A stretch of DNA of 20,405 nucleotides from an uncultured bacterium (GTDB lineage: Bacteria; Patescibacteriota; Minisyncoccia; Phycocordibacterales; PALSA-1337), in contig CAIRAF010000091.1 in the NCBI GenBank assembly GCA_903876465.1, positions 1-20,405 of the forward strand, read 5' to 3'. The translations under genes were made by a program, and so were the position numbers. Positions 7,640 through 13,668 of the stretch are shown piece by piece; within the stretch, counting starts at the first letter, position 1; the number at the start of each line of letters is the position of its first letter. Under the pieces are notes generated by a model. That model saw nothing but the letters and a program-made list of their open reading frames with translations, was not told where the DNA came from and searched no databases.

Positions 7640-8656
7640 ATGCCAGTCCTCTACCGCACACACCGTCCAAATAAATGGTCTGAAGTTATTGGCCAAGATC
7701 ATGTTGTAGATGCTCTCAAGGAATCTATTGCTTCAAAGCATGTTGCTCACGCTTATCTCTTTTCAGGTTCACGAGGAACGGGAAAAACCACTGTGGCTCG
7801 AATCATGGCACATGAGCTCAAGACTGCCGATGAGGACATAAACGAAATAGACGCAGCTTCAAACCGTGGTATTGATGACATTCGTGCTCTACGCGAACAT
7901 GTCTCTGTTTTACCATTTTCAAGTCAGTATAAGGTTTATATTATCGATGAGGTGCATATGCTTTCAAAGGATGCCTGGAATGCTCTTTTGAAGACTTTAG
8001 AAGAGCCGCCAGCTCATGTGATATTTATTTTGGCGACTACTGAACTTAATAAAGTTCCAGATACAATCATTTCACGTTGCCAGACATTTACATTTAGAAA
8101 GCCAACTCGCGATATTCTTGGCAAGCAAATTATTTCAGTTGCAAAGAAAGAGGGGTATGAACTGGATGCCGGAGCCGCTGATTTAATTGCACTTTTAGGA
8201 GATGGATCATTCCGTGATGCACTCGGTATGCTTGAAAAGGTGATTTCGACTTCACCAGGTAAGAAGGTGAATCGTGATGCTGTTGAGACTGTTACTGGGG
8301 CACCACGTGCAGAGCTAGTGAATTTATTTGTCTCAAGCTTGATTGGCAAAAATGCAAATGAAGCACTTTTGGTCCTCGGAAAAACTGAGTCACTTGGTAT
8401 TTCGATACAAATATTTCTTACTCTTGTTCTTGAAAAAATGAGATTTATCCTACTCGCACAACATTCAGTTGAATCGCATGTTCAATTGAAAACTCGAATA
8501 TCACCTGATGATTGGAAGTTCATTGAAAGTGAAGCAATAAAGAAACAACTTACTCCAAAGACCCTCAAAATTCTTCTTGAATCAGCTGATGGTATTGGTA
8601 GAGCACGTATCGAAGCATTACCACTCGAACTTGCCGTAGTCGAGATTTGTCAGTAA
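7640..8656 (+). CDS. dnaX: DNA polymerase III subunit gamma/tau, short form without zinc module
   Basis: AAA+ motor of the clamp loader. It has Walker A GSRGTGKT (43-50), Walker B VYIIDEVHML (99-108), sensor 1 ILATTEL (130-136), the arginine-finger SRC motif (145-147), sensor 2 GDGSFRDALGMLEK (187-200) and a collar domain to residue 338. Two things are unusual. The four-Cys zinc-binding insertion normally found between Walker A and the EIDAASN motif is absent: MAHELKTADEDI runs straight into NEIDAASN. There is also no tau-type extension for DnaB and polymerase alpha contact, so only a gamma-like product can be made. The N-terminus LYRTHRPNKWSEVIGQ is typical, which supports the start. Confidence 0.95.
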   Translation: MPVLYRTHRPNKWSEVIGQDHVVDALKESIASKHVAHAYLFSGSRGTGKTTVARIMAHELKTADEDINEIDAASNRGIDDIRALREHVSVLPFSSQYKVYIIDEVHMLSKDAWNALLKTLEEPPAHVIFILATTELNKVPDTIISRCQTFTFRKPTRDILGKQIISVAKKEGYELDAGAADLIALLGDGSFRDALGMLEKVISTSPGKKVNRDAVETVTGAPRAELVNLFVSSLIGKNANEALLVLGKTESLGISIQIFLTLVLEKMRFILLAQHSVESHVQLKTRISPDDWKFIESEAIKKQLTPKTLKILLESADGIGRARIEALPLELAVVEICQ

Positions 8657-8686
8657 GATGTGAGAGTTCGTATTTTTCGCGTATTT

Positions 8687-8757
8687 TACGGGATCGTCTA
8701 ACGGTAGGACAGCGGCCTTTGAAGCCGTGAATCTTGGTTCGATTCCAAGTCCCGTAG
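8687..8757 (+). tRNA. tRNA-Gln (anticodon TTG)
   Basis: Cloverleaf read by hand: acceptor TACGGGA/TCCCGTA (7 pairs), short D stem GTC/GAC, anticodon stem GCGGC/GCCGT with loop CTTTGAA (anticodon TTG, decoding CAA/CAG), variable GAAT, T stem CTTGG/CCAAG with loop TTCGATT, discriminator G. U1-A72 with G73 is the expected glutaminyl identity set. CCA is not encoded (GCAC follows). 71 bases. It is the last native feature before the GC-richer leu island. Confidence 0.95.
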
Positions 8758-8768
8758 CACTCTAGTTA

Positions 8769-8796
8769 TTGACTTATTCCAAAATTATTGTAGTTT
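8769..8796 (+). promoter_or_regulatory. Putative leuCD promoter
   Basis: TTGACT (8769-8774), 16-base spacer, TAGTTT (8791-8796). The -10 is weak. It would give a leader of about 86 bases rich in A and C with no obvious attenuator hairpin or leucine-codon leader peptide. Confidence 0.3.
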
Positions 8797-8876
8797 TACA
8801 TATCAGAATACCAAAGTGTGTTCGTTGTTCTCTGACAGGACAATCCAATAAACATCAATAAACAAACCATCAACAC

Positions 8877-8880
8877 GGAG
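8877..8880 (+). promoter_or_regulatory. Shine-Dalgarno site of leuC
   Basis: GGAG with 8 bases to the leuC ATG. It is notable because nearly all other starts in the window lack such a site, which supports a different origin for the leu genes. Confidence 0.55.
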
Positions 8881-8888
8881 TAAAACTT

Positions 8889-10328
8889 ATGAGCAAAAGA
8901 ACGCTCTTCGACAAGGTTTGGGATCTGCACACTGTGCGGAATCTCCCGAACGGTCAGACCCAGCTTTTAGTGGGTTTGCATCTCATCCATGAAGTAACAT
9001 CACCGCAAGCCTTTCCGATGATCGAGGCGCGCGGACTCAATGTCCGTTTTCCACATCGCACGTTTGCGACAGTTGATCACATTGTTCCGACGATCGGCAC
9101 GGAACGAATTCGTCCGCTTCCACCTATGATGGAAAAGGAAAAAGATGGTTCTCTCGTTCCAAATCATTTGGCAGAAATCATGCTTCAGCATCTGGAACGC
9201 AACTGTACTAAATATGGCATCAAGCTCTTTAATCTCGGCGATGAAAATCAAGGCGTGGTTCACATCATTGGGCCGGAATTGGGTTTGACTCAACCTGGAA
9301 TGACCATTGCATGTGGCGACAGCCATACCTCAACGCACGGTGCTTTCGGTGCCATTGCCCTCGGCATCGGCACGACACAAGTAGCAAGTGTGCTCGCAAC
9401 CGGTTGTCTTCTCCTCGAGAAGCCGAAGGTCCGGCGGATAAGTGTGGAGGGACAACTCAAGCGCGGTGTGACCGCAAAAGACGTCATCCTCTATATCATC
9501 AATCAACTCGGCGTCAAAGGCGGCATTGGCTACGCATATGAATTCGCTGGCCCGGTCATCGAAGCTCTTGGGATGGAAGGTCGCATGACCGTCTGCAACA
9601 TGAGTATCGAAGGCGGTGCACAATGCGGATACATCAATCCTGATGAGGTGACATTTGATTACCTCCATGATCGTGAGTATTTGCCTACTGGTGCCGCATA
9701 TTTACACGCGAAAGAATACTGGAAGAGTGTCGTCTCGGAAACGGATGCGGAATATGACGACGTTGTAACTCTTCACGGTGCTGATATCGAACCTATGATG
9801 ACCTGGGGTGTTACTCTGGGACAATCGATCCGTGTGAACGGAACTATTCCGGACGATGCCTCGAAGGAGGCTGTTGAAGCTCGCTCCTATATGGGACTCG
9901 AAATCGGCCAACCACTTATGGGTGTGCCGGTTGATGTGGCCTTTATCGGTTCGTGCACAAACGGTCGTATTAGCGACCTGCGCGAAGCAGCGGATATGAT
10001 CAGGATATATGGTTTACAGGTGGCTCCAGGCGTGAAAGCACTCGTAGTCCCTGGTTCTGAACAAGTGCGCAAACAAGCAGAAGCTGAAGGGCTTCATCAG
10101 GTCTTCTCCGCGGCCGGTTGGGAGTGGCGTGGTGCTGGGTGCAGTATGTGTCTGGCAATGAATCCGGACAAACTTGTCGAACGCCAACTCTGCGCATCAT
10201 CCAGCAATCGCAACTTCAAAGGACGGCAAGGCAGTCCAACGGGCCGCACCGTCCTCATGTCGCCGGTCTCGGTTGTTGCGTGTGCATCACAAGGCCGGAT
10301 TGCAGATGTTCGCGAAATCCTCAACTAA
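8889..10328 (+). CDS. leuC: 3-isopropylmalate dehydratase large subunit
   Basis: Aconitase-family subunit that isomerises 2- to 3-isopropylmalate together with LeuD; 479 residues, normal for bacterial LeuC. Family marks are HLIHEVTSPQAF (31-42), the VDHIVPT segment (62-68), CGDSHTSTHGAFGAIALGIGT (142-162), GSCTNGRISDLREAA (354-368), GAGCSMCLAMNPD (415-427) and SNRNFKGRQGSPTGRTVLMSP (439-459). The 4Fe-4S ligands are C356, C418 and C421. Seven bases separate it from leuD. Base composition is visibly GC-richer than the flanks: one 60-base line counted by hand (9301-9360) has 35 G+C against 24 in a serS line (4201-4260). Citramalate or homoaconitate isomerases are related alternatives, so the exact substrate is inferred. 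Confidence 0.93.
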   Translation: MSKRTLFDKVWDLHTVRNLPNGQTQLLVGLHLIHEVTSPQAFPMIEARGLNVRFPHRTFATVDHIVPTIGTERIRPLPPMMEKEKDGSLVPNHLAEIMLQHLERNCTKYGIKLFNLGDENQGVVHIIGPELGLTQPGMTIACGDSHTSTHGAFGAIALGIGTTQVASVLATGCLLLEKPKVRRISVEGQLKRGVTAKDVILYIINQLGVKGGIGYAYEFAGPVIEALGMEGRMTVCNMSIEGGAQCGYINPDEVTFDYLHDREYLPTGAAYLHAKEYWKSVVSETDAEYDDVVTLHGADIEPMMTWGVTLGQSIRVNGTIPDDASKEAVEARSYMGLEIGQPLMGVPVDVAFIGSCTNGRISDLREAADMIRIYGLQVAPGVKALVVPGSEQVRKQAEAEGLHQVFSAAGWEWRGAGCSMCLAMNPDKLVERQLCASSSNRNFKGRQGSPTGRTVLMSPVSVVACASQGRIADVREILN

Positions 10329-10335
10329 ATTAATC

Positions 10336-10953
10336 ATGAACTCAAAAATTAATCGTGTGGCAGGTCAAGCATTTCATCTGCCAGGCAATGACATGGATAC
10401 TGATCGGATCATTCCGGCCCGTTTCCTTAAGTGTGTTACCTTCGAAGGCCTCGGCGCAAACGTATTCAAGGATGATCGCGCCAAACTCGAAGGAAAACAT
10501 CCGTTCGATCTGTTCGAAAATCAAGGTCGCCCCATCCTCGTGGTGGATGAAAACTTTGGCTCTGGCTCTAGTCGCGAACATGCTGTGCCCGCACTTATGC
10601 AGGCTGGCATCAAAGCGATTGTCGGCTTATCATTTGCCGCGATCTTTCGTGGTAATGCTGTCGGTAATGGACTGGTGTGTGTCGAAGTCGGTGAAGAGGG
10701 TCACAATCGTATTGCCGGCGCTGTTCGACATCCAGAACTTTGTGAACTTAACATTGATTTGGAGAAGATGGAAATCGGGACACGACTCCTAATCGGTCCA
10801 GCGGCCAAGCCAATCCCTTGCAAGATGCCAGATTCGCATCGGGAAATGCTGATTACTGGTGAGTGGGACTCGATTGCTACGGCGCTCGAAGCAGGGCAAC
10901 TCATTGAAGAAACTGCTTCGCATTTGCCTTACATGCAATCGACAACAGCCTGA
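10336..10953 (+). CDS. leuD: 3-isopropylmalate dehydratase small subunit
   Basis: Swivelling small subunit of the isomerase; 205 residues, family length about 200. The N-terminal substrate loop is NDMDTDRIIPARFLK. The hallmark FGSGSSREHAVPALMQAGIKA is followed by GLSFAAIFRGNAVGNGL. The start at 10336 is chosen because the family begins just before this loop; an open frame reaches back to 10174 but overlaps leuC in another frame and encodes nothing LeuD-like. It ends with TGA, a stop codon used in this window only by leuD and the following dehydrogenase. No Shine-Dalgarno; probably translationally coupled to leuC. Confidence 0.93.
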   Translation: MNSKINRVAGQAFHLPGNDMDTDRIIPARFLKCVTFEGLGANVFKDDRAKLEGKHPFDLFENQGRPILVVDENFGSGSSREHAVPALMQAGIKAIVGLSFAAIFRGNAVGNGLVCVEVGEEGHNRIAGAVRHPELCELNIDLEKMEIGTRLLIGPAAKPIPCKMPDSHREMLITGEWDSIATALEAGQLIEETASHLPYMQSTTA

Positions 10954-10973
10954 TGTAACATTGGAATGTTCAG

Positions 10974-11018
10974 CTCCGTTTCTTTGCAATTAGCAACTGC
11001 AGGAGACGGAGTTTTTTT
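10974..11018 (+). terminator. Intrinsic terminator after leuCD
   Basis: Stem CTCCGTTTC (10974-10982) with GAGACGGAG (11003-11011), one G-T wobble, followed by seven T (11012-11018). The stem ends 2 bases before the -35 box of the next gene. Confidence 0.8.
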
Positions 11019-11019
11019 A

Positions 11020-11048
11020 TTGACAAAAACATCTACGAATGATTATAT
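11020..11048 (+). promoter_or_regulatory. Promoter of the leuB-like gene
   Basis: TTGACA (11020-11025), 17-base spacer, TTATAT (11043-11048) with an extended TG at 11040-11041. It gives a leader of about 53 bases, unlike the leaderless native genes. It is the closest match to the sigma-70 consensus in the window. Confidence 0.7.
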
Positions 11049-11107
11049 ACGTTTGGGACCAATGGATTTTTTGGTAAAACAAACTTAAACCTGTAGAAAA
11101 GCACATT

Positions 11108-12256
11108 ATGAAAAAGCAGATTGCTCTTGTAACTGGAGACGGTTCTGGACCTGAAATGATGGCACAAGCAACGCGTATTGTGACTCATGCGGCGCGTCGT
11201 GATGGTATCGAAATCGAATTCGTAAACACACCCATGGGGTGGAATGCTTACGAAAAGTTTGGTGACACAACGCCGACTGAATCAATGAAAACTGTCATGG
11301 ACCTCGGACTTGTCTTTTTCGGTGGCGTCGGTGATCCAAAATTCGACAAGACTATCGGCAAGGAAAAGCCAGAGATGATGCCGGAAGCACGGGCCCTGTT
11401 GGCACTACGGAAAGATATGGGATTACTTCTCAATTTCCGGCCAATGATTCTGATGCGCGAACTGGCACACTTATCTCCACTGCGCTCCGAGTTTATTCCG
11501 GAGGAAGGGGTCAATATGACCTTCATTCGTTTTCTTTTGGAAGATAGCTACTTCGGGACGCAAGACTTGATAAGCGAAGTTCCTTCGACCGTATCACACC
11601 AACTCGGCATGAAGTTGAAAAAGGATGTCACTGGGAACGAAGCATTGGTAAGTGAACTCGCTTATTACCGGCGCGAGACCATCGAGAAGTATTTCCGTGC
11701 TGCCTTTAGCTATGCGCAGAAGATGAACCTCCTGCTTACTTCGATCGACAAGGCTAATGTGATGGCTCGCTATGCCTATTGGCGCAAGATCGTTGATCAG
11801 GTCGCAAAGGAGTTTCCTTGTGTATCATACCGGCACCAACTGGTTGATTCGGCTAACATGCTCCTCTTCAAACCGGAGGAACTTCGTGGAGTTGTTGCTT
11901 GTGGTAATGAGCACGGCGACATCCTCTCCGATGGTGCAGCCCAAATGGTTGGTGGGATGGGACTCATGCATAGTTCGGCGGTTAATCCGGACACCATGCA
12001 AGCCATGTTCGAAAGTGGTGCAGGCACAGCTCCGACGCTCGCAGGTCAGGACAAGGCCAACCCACTTGGACGTATTCTTACCGGCGCGATGCTCCTGCGG
12101 CATATCTCTGCTGACAATGGGGCGCTTGCAATTGAACAAGCTGTGCGAGAGGTTCTCAGGGAAGGTTATCGCACGACTGATATTGCTGAACCTGGATGCG
12201 CGAATGTGCTTGGTTGCAGCGAAATTGGAGGATTGGTTCTTCGGAAAATTCTGTGA
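11108..12256 (+). CDS. leuB: Isocitrate/isopropylmalate dehydrogenase family protein (LeuB-like, diverged)
   Basis: 382 residues, beta-decarboxylating dehydrogenase fold; by context it would oxidise 3-isopropylmalate. Conserved catalytic and substrate residues are present: R101 (LRKDMGLLLNFRP), R111, R141, Y148, K215 (SIDKANVM), D247 (VDSANM), D271 and D275 (GDILSD). It is nevertheless atypical. The usual RELTGGIYFG loop reads RFLLEDSYFG. The cofactor loop, normally HGSAPDIAG, reads AGTAPTLAGQDKANP, without the His and without the NAD-selecting Asp. The tail (LGCSEIGGLVLRKIL) and AGQDK...LLRH recall isocitrate dehydrogenase. Substrate and cofactor are therefore uncertain, and the symbol rests mainly on the leuCD context. 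It ends with TGA and has its own promoter and terminator. Confidence 0.8.
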   Translation: MKKQIALVTGDGSGPEMMAQATRIVTHAARRDGIEIEFVNTPMGWNAYEKFGDTTPTESMKTVMDLGLVFFGGVGDPKFDKTIGKEKPEMMPEARALLALRKDMGLLLNFRPMILMRELAHLSPLRSEFIPEEGVNMTFIRFLLEDSYFGTQDLISEVPSTVSHQLGMKLKKDVTGNEALVSELAYYRRETIEKYFRAAFSYAQKMNLLLTSIDKANVMARYAYWRKIVDQVAKEFPCVSYRHQLVDSANMLLFKPEELRGVVACGNEHGDILSDGAAQMVGGMGLMHSSAVNPDTMQAMFESGAGTAPTLAGQDKANPLGRILTGAMLLRHISADNGALAIEQAVREVLREGYRTTDIAEPGCANVLGCSEIGGLVLRKIL

Positions 12257-12269
12257 AGACAAAATGGTT

Positions 12270-12303
12270 TAGCCGGCCCGCGAAAGTGGGTCGGTTATTT
12301 TAT
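12270..12303 (+). terminator. Intrinsic terminator after the leuB-like gene
   Basis: Stem CCGGCCCGC (12273-12281), GAAA tetraloop, GTGGGTCGG (12286-12294) with two wobbles. Three further pairs extend outward, and a T-rich run TTATTTTATTT follows. Confidence 0.8.
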
Positions 12304-12330
12304 TTATCCCTCTTAGACAATAACTAAAAA

Positions 12331-12339
12331 TGCTATACT
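12331..12339 (+). promoter_or_regulatory. Extended -10 upstream of the DoxX cluster
   Basis: TG-C-TATACT. It would start a transcript near 12346 that crosses about 100 non-coding bases before the DoxX gene. That stretch contains two copies of ATAGTGACAT (12355-12364 and 12416-12425). No riboswitch fold is recognised. Confidence 0.35.
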
Positions 12340-12405
12340 TTTATCCAGTAAAATATAGTGACATTAGTTGTGAGGTAGCCAGTTATCTGCACCTAAAGCT
12401 ATTAT

Positions 12406-12435
12406 TTGCTCGTACATAGTGACATAGCCTATAAT
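12406..12435 (+). promoter_or_regulatory. Proximal promoter of the DoxX gene
   Basis: TTGCTC (12406-12411), 18-base spacer, consensus TATAAT (12430-12435), 13 bases before the ATG, predicting a leader of about 7 bases. The second ATAGTGACAT repeat copy lies inside the spacer, where a regulator could act. Confidence 0.5.
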
Positions 12436-12448
12436 ACGACAATTAAAA

Positions 12449-12940
12449 ATGAACAAATTTACCTCAAAGATAATTACATTTATTGAAACTTATGCTGCAA
12501 GCGTACTCCGTTATTCTATGTCTGCTGTCATACTTTGGTTCAGTATTCAACAGTTTCTGCACAATGGAACCTGGACTGCCTATATACCAGATTCAATCGT
12601 ATCAATATCGCATTTGAGTGCGTCCACACTTGTATTCTTCAATGCATCGTTTGAACTAGTATTCGGTCTAGCTCTAGTATTGGGTTGGCAGACTCGCATT
12701 GCTGCACTTTTACTCGCATTACATCTATTCGACATTATGTGGGTTGTTGGGTATGGCGAGATAGGTGTGCGCGATTTCGGTTTAGCATTCGGTACACTTG
12801 TCATCTTTATGAATGGACCTGACTTGCTTTGTGTTAAACCGAAAAAGTTTAATTCAATAGAGGTAAATCAGCCTTCACAACGCATGAATATTGCACCTCA
12901 ACCTATTGATGATATCCGAGCGTCAAGAAGGCTTGTTTAA
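12449..12940 (+). CDS. DoxX family membrane protein
   Basis: 163 residues with four predicted membrane helices (about 15-36, 58-79, 82-101, 108-124) and a short polar C-terminal tail. The pattern of a charged or polar residue in helix 2 (NASFELVFG), LGWQTRIAALLLALHLFDI, and GEIGVRDFGLAFGTLVIF is typical of the DoxX family. These are small membrane subunits associated with thiol, thiosulfate or quinone oxidoreduction. It lies 16 bases upstream of an FMN-binding membrane protein and then an ApbE flavin transferase, so it may be the membrane-embedded partner passing electrons to the flavoprotein. The redox partner (quinone or other) cannot be seen. Confidence 0.75.
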   Translation: MNKFTSKIITFIETYAASVLRYSMSAVILWFSIQQFLHNGTWTAYIPDSIVSISHLSASTLVFFNASFELVFGLALVLGWQTRIAALLLALHLFDIMWVVGYGEIGVRDFGLAFGTLVIFMNGPDLLCVKPKKFNSIEVNQPSQRMNIAPQPIDDIRASRRLV

Positions 12941-12956
12941 TTTTAATTATACTTAA

Positions 12957-13646
12957 ATGAATCCACTTAATAAATTGATAGGTTTAGTAGCTAGCGCCGT
13001 TGTTGTAATTGGCGTTGTCGGTACGACTATTTATCAAGAGAACAATTCCTCCACCTCATTTGTTGCTACTTCAAATACGCCGACTATTTCCACTACAACT
13101 TTCACACAGATTAATACACCTACAACTGTTACAACATCAACGCCGACACCCGCTAAAACTACGCCTACTAAAAAAATTACATATGTAAAAAAATGTACTA
13201 CTAGCGGAGGTGGCGAAGATGATGATGGTGGGGGTACAACGACATGTGTGAATGTACCTGTAACTACAACAGTCAATACACCTGTTAGTACACCAGTTTC
13301 AACTCCTGTGGTCACAACACCACCACCAGCCACAGTTCCAAAAACAGCTTCTGTTTATAAGAACGGTACATATTCAGCGACAGGTTCATATATGTCTCCT
13401 GGTGGACAAGATCAAGTATCGGTTACTTTAACATTAGCCAATGACATTATTACTAGTGTGAGCGTGTCATTTACAGGTGATCGTACATCTCAAAGATATC
13501 AAAGTCGTTTTGCATCTGGATATCAACAGTACGTAGTTGGTCAAAATATTGCCAATGTTAATTTAACTAATGTCTCTGGTTCGTCACTCACACCTATTGG
13601 ATTCAATGATGCGCTTTCTCAAATAATGTCACAGGCAAAGGCTTAA
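12957..13646 (+). CDS. Membrane-anchored FMN-binding domain protein
   Basis: 229 residues. A signal anchor (about 7-24) is followed by a long Thr/Pro/Val-rich linker (about 30-130) that contains an acidic, cysteine-bracketed patch (C80 ... EDDD ... C97). The C-terminal FMN_bind domain (about 132-229) begins YKNGTYSATGSYMSPGG and ends with the flavinylation-site region VSGSSLTPIGFNDALSQI. In the family, FMN is linked by a phosphoester to the last Thr of a D-x-x-S-G-A-T-type motif. Here the equivalent is T204-N-V-S-G-S-S210, so S210 (or T212) would be the acceptor. The adjacent ApbE gene supports covalent flavinylation. The domain probably lies outside the membrane and shuttles electrons; its acceptor is unknown. 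Confidence 0.82.
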   Translation: MNPLNKLIGLVASAVVVIGVVGTTIYQENNSSTSFVATSNTPTISTTTFTQINTPTTVTTSTPTPAKTTPTKKITYVKKCTTSGGGEDDDGGGTTTCVNVPVTTTVNTPVSTPVSTPVVTTPPPATVPKTASVYKNGTYSATGSYMSPGGQDQVSVTLTLANDIITSVSVSFTGDRTSQRYQSRFASGYQQYVVGQNIANVNLTNVSGSSLTPIGFNDALSQIMSQAKA

Positions 13647-13668
13647 TTAAGAGCGCTCGAAATAATTT

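Noticed and set aside
8797..8888. T-box, leucine leader peptide or other attenuator before leuC
   Set aside because: The leader is AC-rich, has no stable hairpin with T-run and no leucine-rich small open frame.
10174..10335. Longer leuD start at 10174
   Set aside because: The added residues overlap leuC in another frame and do not resemble LeuD; the family N-terminus starts at the ATG at 10336.
8889..12256. UGA recoding (genetic code 25 or 4)
   Set aside because: TGA terminates only the leu genes, which raised the question, but all native genes are full length without in-frame TGA, so UGA is not used as a sense codon here; the bias is more simply AT-rich stop preference plus transfer.
11772..12272. 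166-residue open frame overlapping the leuB-like gene
   Set aside because: Different frame within a gene whose protein has conserved catalytic residues throughout; its composition is rich in Arg, Ser and Cys, as expected for a shadow.
8759..12448. Integrative element with att sites at tRNA-Gln
   Set aside because: No integrase and no visible second copy of the tRNA 3' end downstream of the island; only the position next to the tRNA supports integration.
12340..12448. FMN riboswitch before the flavin cluster
   Set aside because: None of the conserved FMN-riboswitch sequence blocks are recognisable in this 110-base stretch.
13034..13333. Minus-strand 99-residue open frame opposite the FMN protein linker
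   Set aside because: Val/Gly low-complexity mirror of the Thr-rich coding repeat; no start signal.
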